A DNA stretch of 64,000 nucleotides from Massilia polaris (lineage in GTDB: Bacteria > Pseudomonadota > Gammaproteobacteria > Burkholderiales > Burkholderiaceae_D), in contig NZ_JABBGG010000009.1 of NCBI RefSeq assembly GCF_012927275.1, positions 149,161 through 213,160 of the forward strand, read 5' to 3'. Shown piece after piece: positions 36,836 through 45,857 of the stretch; within the stretch, counting starts at the first letter, position 1, and the number at the start of each line of letters is the position of its first letter. Position numbers and translations under genes: made by a program. The notes beneath the pieces were generated by a model. It saw only the letters and a program-made list of their open reading frames with translations. It did no database searches and was not told the origin of the DNA.

Positions 36836-37725
36836 GCTGCTTTCTCCGTAACGATGTAAGGGACGCGGATCGAGGCCAGCGCGCCGCCTTCGGCCGGCAT
36901 CTCGATCGCCAGCTCGGCGCGGCTTCCGTACAGCAGCCGCAGGCGTTCGCGGATGTTGGCCAGGCCGACGCCTTCTCCTGCATGCATGTTAAATCCAATG
37001 CCGTTGTCCTGCACGTCGACGTGCATGGTGCCGTCGATCAGGGTGGCGCGCACGTCGATGCGGCCGCCTGCGATCTTCGGCTCCAGCCCGTGCTTGATCG
37101 AATTCTCGATCAGGATCTGCAGCATCGTCGGCGGGAACACGGCGCTCTCGAGATAGTCGGGCACATCGAAGCGGAATTCGAGGCGTTCCTTCATCCGCGC
37201 CTGCATGATGGCCAGGTAGGCGCGCGCCAGTTCCACCTGGTGGCGCAGGGTGCCGCCGTTGGGCGCGCGCATTTGCGGCAGGGTCGAGCGCAGGTACTCG
37301 ATCAGGTTCGCGTGAATGCGCGCGGCCTGCGGCGGATCGGTTTCGATCAGCTGGCCGATCAAGGCCAGTGTGTTGAACAAGAAGTGCGGCTCGACCTGCG
37401 CCTGCAGCGCCGCCATCTGCGCCTCCATCAGGCGGCGCTCCAGTTCCGAGACATCGGCCTGCTTGGTCGCCTCCTTGGCCTGCAGTTCGGCCTTGCGCTT
37501 GCCGCCGGCCAGCACCTTGACGCCGAACGACACGAACACGAACCAGATCGCAGGCTCCGAATAACCTGACATGAGGCCGAACGCGAACACGAGGAAGGCG
37601 ATGATCGCCAGCTGGCGCCATTCGACCATCGCCAGCCAGTCGAAGAAGCGCCACCACACCACCGCGGCCTCCGCCACGATTTCGCGCAGCAGGTCGACAA
37701 TCCGGTTCAGGCTACGGGCGCTCAT
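36832..37725 (-). CDS. LytS-type sensor histidine kinase
   Basis: A 297-residue kinase of the His_kinase (PF06580) type. Two or three hydrophobic segments (WRQLAIIAFLVFAFGLMSG, AIWFVFVSFGVKVLAG) lead to a short coiled coil and the phospho-His box EPHFLFNTLALIGQLIETDP. The ATPase part has FPPTMLQILIENSIKHGL (N box) and DNGIGF... GVGLANIRERLRLLYG (G boxes). There is no extra periplasmic sensor domain, so the signal is probably sensed within the membrane. It pairs with the LytTR regulator and is preceded by a small membrane protein gene one base away. Confidence 0.94.
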   Translation of the reverse strand: MSARSLNRIVDLLREIVAEAAVVWWRFFDWLAMVEWRQLAIIAFLVFAFGLMSGYSEPAIWFVFVSFGVKVLAGGKRKAELQAKEATKQADVSELERRLMEAQMAALQAQVEPHFLFNTLALIGQLIETDPPQAARIHANLIEYLRSTLPQMRAPNGGTLRHQVELARAYLAIMQARMKERLEFRFDVPDYLESAVFPPTMLQILIENSIKHGLEPKIAGGRIDVRATLIDGTMHVDVQDNGIGFNMHAGEGVGLANIRERLRLLYGSRAELAIEMPAEGGALASIRVPYIVTEKAA

Positions 37726-37726
37726 T

Positions 37727-38008
37727 TTATTCTCCTGCGTCGCCGACGGTGCGGTATGGCGTGGCCGGGCCGCGGCGTTTGCGGCTGGCGCAGGCGATGA
37801 CCACCATACGCGCCGTCATGAAGATCACGAACAGGAACAGCGCCAGCGGAATGATGGTGATCGCCAGTGCCAGTGCGACGCAGCTGACCAGCAGCGCCGG
37901 CCAGGACATGGACGCCATGGCGCGCGCCACGTAGCGGCCGGCACGGATGAATGCGTTGCCCATGTCGGCGAGCAGGGCGGCAAAGGCGTCGAAACTTGCG
38001 TTTTTCAT
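37727..38008 (-). CDS. Small membrane protein upstream of LytS-type kinase
   Basis: A 93-residue protein with one long hydrophobic region (WPALLVSCVALALAITIIPLALFLFVIFMTARMVVIAC) long enough for two helices. Start ATG 38008 has GGGAG upstream; a longer frame to 38071 lacks a site. It ends one base before the kinase start, so the three genes form an operon; it could be an accessory or signal-modulating subunit (inference). No family name is evident. Confidence 0.75.
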   Translation of the reverse strand: MKNASFDAFAALLADMGNAFIRAGRYVARAMASMSWPALLVSCVALALAITIIPLALFLFVIFMTARMVVIACASRKRRGPATPYRTVGDAGE

Positions 38009-38137
38009 TACGGTCTCCCAGTGGAATGGATCAATGAGGCCACTGTAACGCCGGGCCGCGCCAGCATCCACACGAGTCCGACGAAATGCATATTAGGAGG
38101 GTTGACCGGTTGCTGGACGGGATTAATCGCGCGCCCT

Positions 38138-38773
38138 TCAGGCGGGAGGGATGGCGACTGCCGACAGCACCATGTTTGCAATTAATGTTTCGCCATCGTC
38201 GAAGTCGTCGCTGCTGAGTTGCTCACGATTCAACACAAGGTTCATCTGCGCGGAAAAATCCGCGTAGGCCTGGGTCATGTGCCAGATCGCGAACAGCAGG
38301 TGCGTCGCGTTCACCGGCGCGATGCGGCCCTCGCGGATCCAGCCTTCGAACACGTCGATATCCTTGCGTAGCAGCGGCACCACCCGCTCGCGGATCTGCT
38401 GTCCATACAGCTGGGCGCCGCCGATCACTTCGAGCGCATACACGCGCGAGGCCAGCGGCTGCTCGCGCGAAAAGCGCATCTTGGCCTGGATGTACGAGCG
38501 CAGCACGTCGCGCGGATCGCGTTCGCGGTCGGCCAGCTTGTCCATGCGTTCGAGCCAGTCATCCAGCACGCTGTCCAGGACCCGCTCGTACAAGGCCTGC
38601 TTGGTGGGGAAGTAGTACATCAGGTTCTGCTTCGACAGCCCGGCATTTTCGGCGATGGCCGCGACCGAGGCGCCTTCATAGCCGCATTCGGCGAACACGC
38701 GCACGGCTTCGGCGAGGATGTCCGCTTCGAGCTTGTCGCGGTTGATCACGCGGCGTTTGACGGGGACGGTCAT
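38138..38773 (-). CDS. rutR: TetR family regulator, RutR-like
   Basis: A 211-residue repressor: N-terminal HTH (DKLEADILAEAVRVFAECGYEGASVAAIAENAGLSKQNLMYYFPTKQALYERVL) and the RutR C-terminal domain, with DVLRSYIQAKMRFSREQPLASRVYALEVIGGAQL, GWIREGRIAPVNATHLLFAIWHMTQAYADFSAQ. E. coli RutR senses uracil and controls pyrimidine breakdown; here the neighbours are the reductive pathway, not the Rut pathway, so this homologue likely controls 41640-51414 (inference). A GGAG box is present, but the TnpB element begins less than 20 bases before the start, so its original promoter is displaced. Confidence 0.88.
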   Translation of the reverse strand: MTVPVKRRVINRDKLEADILAEAVRVFAECGYEGASVAAIAENAGLSKQNLMYYFPTKQALYERVLDSVLDDWLERMDKLADRERDPRDVLRSYIQAKMRFSREQPLASRVYALEVIGGAQLYGQQIRERVVPLLRKDIDVFEGWIREGRIAPVNATHLLFAIWHMTQAYADFSAQMNLVLNREQLSSDDFDDGETLIANMVLSAVAIPPA

Positions 38774-38791
38774 CAGATTTGCTCCGAGAAA

Positions 38792-39985
38792 CCTCGTCCT
38801 TCAGGGCGAGGAGTGAAAGGAGCCGACTGCGAATTGCGCAGCAATTCGGGCCCCGTAAAAAGACATGCCGCAGCAGTCGATGCCTTGGTTGTAGGTGTGG
38901 AACCATGGTCGACGATTGCGGTCGAACCTGGATGAAACTGGTTTACCGTTACCGCGTAAAGTCGCTGGCCGGCTTGCTGAACAAGCAGGCCAGGACAGTC
39001 AACTTCGTGTGGAACTACTGTAACGACAGGCAAAAGGACGCACTGCGTTTCGGTCGCCGCTGGCATACCGGTTTTGACCTGATCAAGCTCACCACGGGGT
39101 GCAGCAAGGAGCTTGGCCTTCACTCGGGTACGGTCAACGACGTATGCCAGCAGTACGCCAAGTCGCGCTCCGGGTCGCATCGGCCCTACCTTCGCTATCG
39201 CGGCAGGAAGTCGCTGGGCTGGGTGCCGTTGAAAGGACGTGAACTGAAACGCGAAGGCAATGCCTTCCGCTTCGCCGGCAATACCTTCCGCGTATTCCAT
39301 TCGCGCGCGCTGCCCGAGGGTAAGATCACCGATGGGACCAACTTCTCGCGCGACCGGCGCGGCAACTGGTTCCTCAATATCGTCCTTGAAGTGCAGGCGG
39401 CTCCAGCCCGCTTGCCGGTGCGCGCTGTGGGAATCGATCTTGGCCTGAAAGACCTGGCCACACTGAGCGACGGTAGCCGCATCGCGGCGCCGCACATCTA
39501 CCGTGCCAGCGAGGCGGCGCTGGCGGTGGCCCAGCGCGCGCGTAAGAAGAAGCGGATCGCTGCGATCCACGCCCGGATTGCCAATCGCCGCCGCCATTAC
39601 CTGCACTCCTGCACCAGCGCCATCGTCGGCGCGTTCGACTATATCGTGGTCGGTAATATCAATGCATCCGCGCTCGCCAAAACCAGCATGGCGAAGTCCG
39701 TCTACGATGTCGGCTGGTCGTCCTTCCGCACACAACTGGCGTACAAGGCTGTTAAGCATGGCGCCTGGTTTGAAGAAGTGAACGAACGTTTCACCACCCA
39801 GATCTGCTCGGATTGCGGCGCTGTTCCCGATTCGCGGCCGAAAGGTATCGCAGACCTTGGAATAAGAGAATGGCGTTGCTGTGATTGCGGAACGGTACAT
39901 GATCGTGATCTCAATGCTGCGCTAAATATTCTCCGTCGCGGACGTGCGACGCTAGCTGTAGGAATCCCCGACGATTAGGTCGGGG
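38792..39985 (+). mobile_element. IS200/IS605-type element carrying only tnpB
   Basis: The element is bounded by two hairpins: left CCTCGTCC-TTCA-GGGCGAGG (38792-38811) and right CCCCGAC-N6-GTCGGGG (39966-39985), the subterminal palindromes of this class. Only tnpB lies between; there is no Y1 transposase gene, so it depends on one elsewhere. No target duplication is expected for this class. The exact outer ends lie within about 15 bases of the hairpins. It sits between rutR and the MocR gene; the TGA stop of the MocR gene (39992-39994) is within ten bases of the right hairpin. Confidence 0.85.
38932..39978 (+). CDS. tnpB: TnpB, RNA-guided nuclease of IS605-type element
   Basis: A 348-residue TnpB. 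It opens with the OrfB N-terminal domain (MKLVYRYRVKSLAGLLNKQ... FVWNYCNDRQKDALR), has the RuvC-I motif GIDLGLKDLATLSDG (Asp169), the zinc finger ICSDCG... WRCCDCG and RuvC-III VHDRDLNAALNI (Asp326). Where RuvC-II would have Glu (VVxEDL) it has Gly241 (VVGNINASALAKT); nearby Glu281, Glu282 and Glu285 in WFEEVNERFTTQ might substitute, as in TnpB groups described with rearranged active sites. The in-frame ATG 38779 lies outside the element; ATG 38932 fits the family. The guide RNA would overlap its 3' end and the right hairpin. Confidence 0.93.
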   Translation: MKLVYRYRVKSLAGLLNKQARTVNFVWNYCNDRQKDALRFGRRWHTGFDLIKLTTGCSKELGLHSGTVNDVCQQYAKSRSGSHRPYLRYRGRKSLGWVPLKGRELKREGNAFRFAGNTFRVFHSRALPEGKITDGTNFSRDRRGNWFLNIVLEVQAAPARLPVRAVGIDLGLKDLATLSDGSRIAAPHIYRASEAALAVAQRARKKKRIAAIHARIANRRRHYLHSCTSAIVGAFDYIVVGNINASALAKTSMAKSVYDVGWSSFRTQLAYKAVKHGAWFEEVNERFTTQICSDCGAVPDSRPKGIADLGIREWRCCDCGTVHDRDLNAALNILRRGRATLAVGIPDD

Positions 39986-39991
39986 AGGACG

Positions 39992-41470
39992 TCAATGCAT
40001 CTCCTCGCGCACCGATTTCAGGAACGCGGTCAGCAGCGGCGCATCGGCCGCATAGGCTACATTGAAGCGGAACCAGACCGACTCGGGCTGGCGCAGCATG
40101 AAGAACTCGTTGGGGGACAGCAGGATGCCCTGCTTCAGCGCGCGGTCGGCGATCGTCTTGCCGTTCCACTGTGCGCTCGGCGCTTCCGGCCAGCCGGCGC
40201 TGACGAACATGCCGCCGCGCGGACGCGCCACCGGCGCCATGCCGACGTCACCCAGGCGCTCGATGGTTCGCTCTCGCCCGGAGCGCAACTGGTCCACCAG
40301 TTTTTCCACCATGCGCTTGTAAGGACGCGCGGAGATGGCGTGGTACACGGCGCGCTCGTTGATCTCGGAGGTGGTCAGCCCGGTCAGCATTTTGATGCGC
40401 AGTAGTTCAGGCACCAGCGAGCGCGATGCGCAGATCGAGCCGACCCGCAGCACCGGCGACAGCGTCTTCGAAAAACTGCCGACCCGGATCACGCGGCGCA
40501 GTCCGTCCATCGCAGCCAGCGACGCCTCCCCGCGCGCCGCCAGTTCGCGGTAGATGTCGTCTTCCACCAGCCAGAAATCGAACTGCTCCGCCACGCCGAG
40601 CAGGCGGTGGGCCTGGGCCTGGCTGAGGGTGGTGCCGAGCGGGTTTTGCAGCACGGTGTTGACGAACATGAGCTTCGGCTGCGTGGCTTTCGCCTGCGCT
40701 TCGAGAACGTCGAAATCGAGCCCCGCATCGCCACGCGGGATGCCGACCGGGATGCAGCCGTGGTGGCGGATCAGCGACAGCAGGTTGCTGTAGCCGGGAT
40801 CCTCCACCAGTACAGTGTCGCCCGGCTTGGTCAGCGTGCGCAGGATCAGGTCGAAGGCGTGGGTGGCGCCGTGGGTCAGCAGGATCTGGTCCGGTTCGAC
40901 CGAGAACAGGTCTTCTTCCATGCTGCTGGCCATATGCTGGCGCAGCGTCGGAAAGCCGAGCGGGTGGCCGTAGCCGCGCAGGCGGTTGGCCGGGATTTTC
41001 ATCGCGTGGCGCACGCAGTCGAGGATGGTGGTCTCGCCATACCATTCGGGCGGCAGCCAGCCGGCGCCGACTGGGAGCGCATCGGAGACGCCGGAATACA
41101 GGTCGGGGGTGAGGGCGTCGATGGCGGCCGGGGTGGCAGGCACCACATGGGGTTGCGCAGCCGCCGCGGCCTCATTGCGTGCGACAAAAAATCCGGAACC
41201 GCGGCGCGAGGACAGCAGTCCCAGGTTCAGCAGGCGGTCGTACGATTCGACGACGGTGAAAGTGGAAATGCCGTTACACTTTGCGAATTGTCTAACCGAA
41301 GGCATTTTCGTGCCGATCCGCAATTCGCGCTCGTTTACCATCCGCGTGATCGCTGCCACAATCTGATCGACCAGGCTGCCGCGTTTGTTGCGCTCGATCG
41401 CCAACACGGGCCAGGCCGATTTGCCGCTGCCAGTTGGAAATTCCTCATCCGATGCCGCCGATTCTTCCAT
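39992..41470 (-). CDS. MocR-type regulator (GntR HTH plus aminotransferase domain)
   Basis: A 492-residue PLP-binding transcription factor. The GntR winged helix (residues about 30-100) reads IVAAITRMVNERELRIGTKMPSVRQFAKCNGISTFTVVESYDRLLNLGLLSSRRGSGFFV; the class I aminotransferase-like domain follows, with LTHGATHAFDLILRTL, LVEDPGYSNLLSLI, FWLVEDDIYRELA and the PLP Lys in RVGSFSKTLSPVLRVG. It is divergent from the beta-alanine-type transaminase gene and has a palindrome at its own leader, so it probably controls both. Its GGAG box overlaps that palindrome. Its C-terminus ends close to the TnpB element. Confidence 0.93.
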   Translation of the reverse strand: MEESAASDEEFPTGSGKSAWPVLAIERNKRGSLVDQIVAAITRMVNERELRIGTKMPSVRQFAKCNGISTFTVVESYDRLLNLGLLSSRRGSGFFVARNEAAAAAQPHVVPATPAAIDALTPDLYSGVSDALPVGAGWLPPEWYGETTILDCVRHAMKIPANRLRGYGHPLGFPTLRQHMASSMEEDLFSVEPDQILLTHGATHAFDLILRTLTKPGDTVLVEDPGYSNLLSLIRHHGCIPVGIPRGDAGLDFDVLEAQAKATQPKLMFVNTVLQNPLGTTLSQAQAHRLLGVAEQFDFWLVEDDIYRELAARGEASLAAMDGLRRVIRVGSFSKTLSPVLRVGSICASRSLVPELLRIKMLTGLTTSEINERAVYHAISARPYKRMVEKLVDQLRSGRERTIERLGDVGMAPVARPRGGMFVSAGWPEAPSAQWNGKTIADRALKQGILLSPNEFFMLRQPESVWFRFNVAYAADAPLLTAFLKSVREEMH

Positions 41471-41480
41471 TCACAACTCC

Positions 41481-41541
41481 TTTTGCGGCACCCGCAAAAC
41501 TGTACAGATTGGGCTACCAATACGGTTGGCAGCTTTTGCGG
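41481..41541. promoter_or_regulatory. Palindrome and half site between MocR and transaminase genes
   Basis: Perfect 19-bp palindrome TTTTGCGG-CAC-CCGCAAAA at 41481-41499, directly before the MocR gene and touching its ribosome-binding site. The half CTTTTGCGG recurs at 41533-41541, on the transaminase side, and a smaller dyad ATTGG-N4-CCAAT lies at 41508-41521. A repeated site between divergent genes suits autoregulation plus control of the pathway by the MocR protein. Confidence 0.7.
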
Positions 41542-41639
41542 TTTGTGTATCTGTGCCGTTGATGTGTTGCTTACTATTATTGCATCAAGATTTTGCCAAC
41601 TGGTAAATTATTTTTCGCTCGTAAAAACTGGAGAGCAGC

Positions 41640-42956
41640 ATGAATGAGACCCGCCCAGAATCAATGTCGTCGTTTTGGATGCCGTTTACCAATAACCGAG
41701 ATTTCAAGGCCAATCCGCGCCTGCTCGTGTCCGCCGAAGGCATGTATTACAAGGACGTCGACGGCAACTCCGTGTTGGACGGTACCGCCGGCCTGTGGTG
41801 CGTACCGTGCGGCCACGCGCAGCCGAAAATTGTCGCCGCCGTGCGCGAGATGGTCGGCCAGCTCGACTTCGCGCCGACCTTCCAGATGGGCCACCCGGCC
41901 GCGTTCGACCTCGCTGAAAAGCTGATGGACTACACCGGCCGCCGCTTCGGCCATGTGTTCTACACAAACTCCGGCTCCGAAGCCGTCGACACCGCGCTGA
42001 AGATGGCGCTGGCCTACCACCGCGCACGCGGCGAGGGCGGCCGCACGCGCCTGATCGGTCGCGAGCGCGGCTACCACGGCGTCGGCTTCGGCGGCATCTC
42101 GGTCGGCGGCATCGGCGGCAACCGCAAAACCTTCGGTCCGCTGCTGCCCGGTGTCGACCACCTGCCGCACACCCACAACCTCGAGAAGAACGCGTACAGC
42201 CGCTGCGAGCCGGAACACGGCGCCAACCTGGCCGACGAACTCGAACGCATCGTGGCCTTGCATGACGCGTCCACCATCGCCGCCGTCATCGTCGAACCTG
42301 TCGCGGGTTCGACCGGCGTGCTGATTCCGCCAAAGGGCTACCTGAAGCGCCTGCGCGAACTGTGCACCAAGCACGGCATCCTGCTGATCTTCGATGAAGT
42401 GATCACCGGCTTCGGCCGCCTGACCACGCCGTTCGCCTTCGACTACTTTGACGTCGAGCCGGACCTGGTCACCTGCGCCAAGGGCCTGACCAACGGCGTC
42501 GTGCCAATGGGCGCGGTGTTCAGCAAGAAGCATATCCACGATGCCTTCATGGACTGCCCGGCCGGCATCGAGCTGTTCCACGGCTATACCTATTCGGGCC
42601 ACCCGCTGGCCTGCGCCGCGTCGCTGGCCACGCTGGAGGTATTCGAAGAGCAGAAGATCCTCGATAACGCCAGGGGCATGCTGGAATACTGGACCGACGC
42701 GGTGCACTCGCTCAAGGGTCTGCCGCATGTGATCGACATCCGCACCATCGGCCTGGTGGCAGGTATCGAACTCGAACCGATCGCCGGCAAGCCGGGCGCG
42801 CGCGCCTTCGCTGCGTTCAAGAAGGCGTTCGCCGAAGGGCTCCTTATCCGCACCACGGGCGACATCATCGCGTTGTCGCCACCGCTCGTCATCGAGAAGA
42901 AGCACATCGACGAATTGTTCGGCAAGCTTGCCGCTGTACTGAAAAACCTGGACTGA
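41640..42956 (+). CDS. Beta-alanine (omega-amino acid):pyruvate transaminase
   Basis: Class III PLP aminotransferase, 438 residues. Signature pieces are [104 protein letters not shown] and TCAKGLTNG with the PLP Lys281. The WCVPCGH start is typical of omega-amino acid:pyruvate transaminases. In this pathway it converts beta-alanine (from uracil) or beta-aminoisobutyrate (from thymine) to the semialdehyde. First gene of the pathway operon; mmsA begins three bases after its stop. Confidence 0.94.
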   Translation: MNETRPESMSSFWMPFTNNRDFKANPRLLVSAEGMYYKDVDGNSVLDGTAGLWCVPCGHAQPKIVAAVREMVGQLDFAPTFQMGHPAAFDLAEKLMDYTGRRFGHVFYTNSGSEAVDTALKMALAYHRARGEGGRTRLIGRERGYHGVGFGGISVGGIGGNRKTFGPLLPGVDHLPHTHNLEKNAYSRCEPEHGANLADELERIVALHDASTIAAVIVEPVAGSTGVLIPPKGYLKRLRELCTKHGILLIFDEVITGFGRLTTPFAFDYFDVEPDLVTCAKGLTNGVVPMGAVFSKKHIHDAFMDCPAGIELFHGYTYSGHPLACAASLATLEVFEEQKILDNARGMLEYWTDAVHSLKGLPHVIDIRTIGLVAGIELEPIAGKPGARAFAAFKKAFAEGLLIRTTGDIIALSPPLVIEKKHIDELFGKLAAVLKNLD

Positions 42957-42958
42957 CC

Positions 42959-44461
42959 ATGACTGACCTCGACACGATTACCCATTTCATCAACGGCGCC
43001 AAGGTGGATACCACCAAAGGCCGCCACGCCGACGTGTTCAACCCTGCGATGGGCGAGCCATGTGCGCGCGTGGCGCTCGGCACGAAGGAAGACGTCGACG
43101 CGGCCGTCGCCGCGGCTTCAGCAGCCTTTCCATCGTGGGCCGCCACGCCCCCGCTGACGCGCGCCCGGGTGCTGTTTAAATACCTGCAGCTGTGCCAGCA
43201 GCACATCGACGAATTCGCCGCGATGCTCACGCGCGAACACGGCAAGACCTTCGCCGACGCCAAGGGCGAAGTCGCGCGCGGCATCGAGATGGTCGAATTC
43301 GCGGTCGGCATTCCGCAGCTGCTGAAGGGCGAGTTCACCGACCAGATCGCGCGCGGCATCGACGCGTGGTCGATGCGCCAGCCGCTCGGCGTCGTCGCCG
43401 GCATCACGCCGTTTAACTTCCCGGTCATGGTGCCGATGTGGATGTTCCCGGTCGCGATCGCGTGCGGGAATACCTTCGTGCTCAAGCCGTCCGAACGCGA
43501 TCCGTCGCCATCGCTGCTGCATGCGAAGCTGCTGAAGGAAGCCGGCCTGCCCGACGGCGTGTTCAACGTCATCCAGGGCGACAAGGTCACCGTCGATGCG
43601 CTGCTCGATCATCCGGAAGTGCAGGCGCTCAGTTTTGTCGGCTCTACCCCGATTGCCGAATACATCTACTCGCGCGGCAGCGCATCCGGCAAACGCGTGC
43701 AGGCATTGGGCGGCGCCAAGAACCATATGGTGGTCATGCCGGACGCCGACATGGACATGGCGGTCGACGCGCTGGTCGGCGCGGCTTACGGTTCGGCCGG
43801 CGAACGCTGCATGGCGATCTCGGTTGTGGTCGCGGTTGGCGACGCCGGCGACAAGCTGGCCAGCGCGATGGCCGAACGCACCGCCGCACTGAAGATCGGC
43901 GACGGCATGGCGCACGACTCTGAAATGGGCCCGGTCGTCACTGCCGCAGCGAAGCAGCGCATCGAGAAGCTGATCGGCGAAGGCGTGGAGCAAGGCGCGA
44001 CTCTGCTGGTCGATGGACGCGGATGCAAGGTGGCCGATCGCGAAAACGGCTTCTTTGTGGGCGGCACCTTGTTCGACCACGTGACGGCGGACATGACTAT
44101 CTATAAGGAAGAGATCTTCGGGCCGGTGCTGTGCATCGTGCGCGCGCCGGATGTGGCGACGGCGGTCAATCTGATCAATGCCAACGAGTACGGCAATGGC
44201 GTGGCCATCTTCACGCGCGACGGACACACCGCCCGCGAGTTCGTGCGCCAGATCCAGGTCGGCATGGTGGGCGTCAACGTGCCGCTGCCGGTGCCGATGG
44301 CCTTCAACAGTTTCGGCGGATGGAAGCGCAGCCTGTTCGGCGACCATCACGCATACGGTCCGGAAGGCGTGCGTTTCTACACGCGCCACAAGGCAGTGAT
44401 GCAGCGCTGGCCGAATACGGCAAGCGCCGGCGCCGAGTTTTCGTTCCCGCAGATGAAGTAA
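42959..44461 (+). CDS. mmsA: CoA-acylating (methyl)malonate-semialdehyde dehydrogenase
   Basis: Oxidises malonate or methylmalonate semialdehyde to acetyl-CoA or propionyl-CoA. The 500-residue protein has the MmsA/IolA features: [100 protein letters not shown] and the nucleophile Cys284 in [12 protein letters not shown]. The usual Glu base of hydrolytic ALDHs is replaced by the GAKNH segment, as expected for a CoA-dependent member. It completes the reductive pathway to central metabolites. Confidence 0.95.
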   Translation: MTDLDTITHFINGAKVDTTKGRHADVFNPAMGEPCARVALGTKEDVDAAVAAASAAFPSWAATPPLTRARVLFKYLQLCQQHIDEFAAMLTREHGKTFADAKGEVARGIEMVEFAVGIPQLLKGEFTDQIARGIDAWSMRQPLGVVAGITPFNFPVMVPMWMFPVAIACGNTFVLKPSERDPSPSLLHAKLLKEAGLPDGVFNVIQGDKVTVDALLDHPEVQALSFVGSTPIAEYIYSRGSASGKRVQALGGAKNHMVVMPDADMDMAVDALVGAAYGSAGERCMAISVVVAVGDAGDKLASAMAERTAALKIGDGMAHDSEMGPVVTAAAKQRIEKLIGEGVEQGATLLVDGRGCKVADRENGFFVGGTLFDHVTADMTIYKEEIFGPVLCIVRAPDVATAVNLINANEYGNGVAIFTRDGHTAREFVRQIQVGMVGVNVPLPVPMAFNSFGGWKRSLFGDHHAYGPEGVRFYTRHKAVMQRWPNTASAGAEFSFPQMK

Positions 44462-44489
44462 CAAGAGCGTTCTTGAAACAGGGTGGAAC

Positions 44490-45857
44490 ATGATTGAATC
44501 TCTCAAGCACTTGCCGCAAGCCGCGGCGCCCGACAGCGAGCTGTCGGCGCAGTTCACCGACCTCGCACCCGCGCTGACGCAGCGGCAGGCAGCCATCGAA
44601 GCTGCGCGCTGCCTGTACTGTTACGACGCTCCGTGCATGCGGGCGTGCCCGACCGAAATCGATGTCGCGAGCTTCATCCGCAATATCCACGACGGTAATA
44701 TCAATGGGGCCGCCGCCGGCATCCTGAAGCAGAACATCATGGGCGGCGCGTGCGCGCGGGTGTGCCCGACCGAGATCCTGTGCGAGCAGGCTTGCGTGCG
44801 CAACCACGACGCGGAGCAGCGTCCCGTCGCCATCGGCCTGCTGCAGCGCCACGCAATCGATAACGCCACCTTTGCTTCGCATCCGTTCCAGCGTGCGGCT
44901 TCGACCGGCAAGACCATCGCGGTGGTCGGCGCCGGCCCTGCCGGCTTGTCGTGCGCCCACCGCCTGGCCATGCTGGGCAACGACGTCGTCGTGTTCGAGG
45001 CGCGCGAAAAAGCGGGCGGCCTGAATGAATACGGCATCGCCAAATACAAACTGACCGATAACTTCGCGCAGAAAGAAGTCGAGTTCCTGCTGCAGATCGG
45101 CGGCATCGAGATCCGGAATGGTTTCAGGCTCGGCGACAACCTCCAGCTGCGGGACCTGCATGCGCAGTACGACGCGGTCTTCCTCGGCATCGGACTGAAC
45201 GCCAGCCGCCAGCTCGGGCTGACGGGCGAGGATGCGCCCGGCCTGACAGCCGCGGTCGAATACATCGCCGCACTGCGCCAGGCTGACGATCTGTCGACGC
45301 TGCCGGTGCCGAAGCGCGCCATCGTGATCGGCGCCGGTAATACCGCCATCGACATGGCCGTGCAGATCCAGCGCCTCGGCGCCGAGGACGTGACCCTGGT
45401 GTACCGGCGCGGTCCGGAGTCGATGAGCGCGACCCATCACGAACAGGAAATCGCCAAGGCGAATTTCGTGCGCATCAAGACCTGGGCGGCGCCCGACGCG
45501 GTGCTGCTGGACGATGACGGGCGCGTGCGCGGCATGCGCTTCGAACGCACCCGCATGGAGGACGGCAAGCTGACTGGCACCAGCGCCTTCCTTGAAATCG
45601 CGGCCGACGCGGTGTTCAAGGCGATCGGGCAGGGCATGGAACCGGCGGCGTTGTCCGACCAGATGTCGCAGCAGCTGTCGCGCGACGGCGAGAAGATCCG
45701 CGTCGACGGCCTGTTCCGCACATCGGTGCCGGGCGTGTATGCCGGCGGCGATTGCGTGGCGCCAGGACAGGACCTGACGGTGCAGGCGGTCCAGCACGGA
45801 AAGCTGGCGGCCATCGTCATCCACAACGACATCCAATCCCGACTGGAGGCTGCATAA
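44490..45857 (+). CDS. preT: NAD-dependent dihydropyrimidine dehydrogenase, subunit PreT
   Basis: FAD/NADH and Fe-S subunit of the enzyme that reduces uracil and thymine. The 455-residue protein has two N-terminal Cys clusters (RCLYCYDAPCMRACPTEIDVASF and CARVCPTEILCEQACVR), the FAD-binding GxGxxG in VVGAGPAGLSCAHRLA, the NADH-binding IGAGNTAIDMAVQIQRLGAEDVTLVYRR and the closing VYAGGDCVAPGQDLTVQAVQHG. It resembles the N-terminal third of eukaryotic DPYD and GltD. It overlaps preA by one base (TAATG). Confidence 0.95.
   Translation: MIESLKHLPQAAAPDSELSAQFTDLAPALTQRQAAIEAARCLYCYDAPCMRACPTEIDVASFIRNIHDGNINGAAAGILKQNIMGGACARVCPTEILCEQACVRNHDAEQRPVAIGLLQRHAIDNATFASHPFQRAASTGKTIAVVGAGPAGLSCAHRLAMLGNDVVVFEAREKAGGLNEYGIAKYKLTDNFAQKEVEFLLQIGGIEIRNGFRLGDNLQLRDLHAQYDAVFLGIGLNASRQLGLTGEDAPGLTAAVEYIAALRQADDLSTLPVPKRAIVIGAGNTAIDMAVQIQRLGAEDVTLVYRRGPESMSATHHEQEIAKANFVRIKTWAAPDAVLLDDDGRVRGMRFERTRMEDGKLTGTSAFLEIAADAVFKAIGQGMEPAALSDQMSQQLSRDGEKIRVDGLFRTSVPGVYAGGDCVAPGQDLTVQAVQHGKLAAIVIHNDIQSRLEAA

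Noticed and set aside
38779..38931. Extended N-terminus of TnpB from ATG 38779
   Set aside because: It crosses the left hairpin of the element and starts outside it; TnpB homologues begin near MKLVYRYRVKS.
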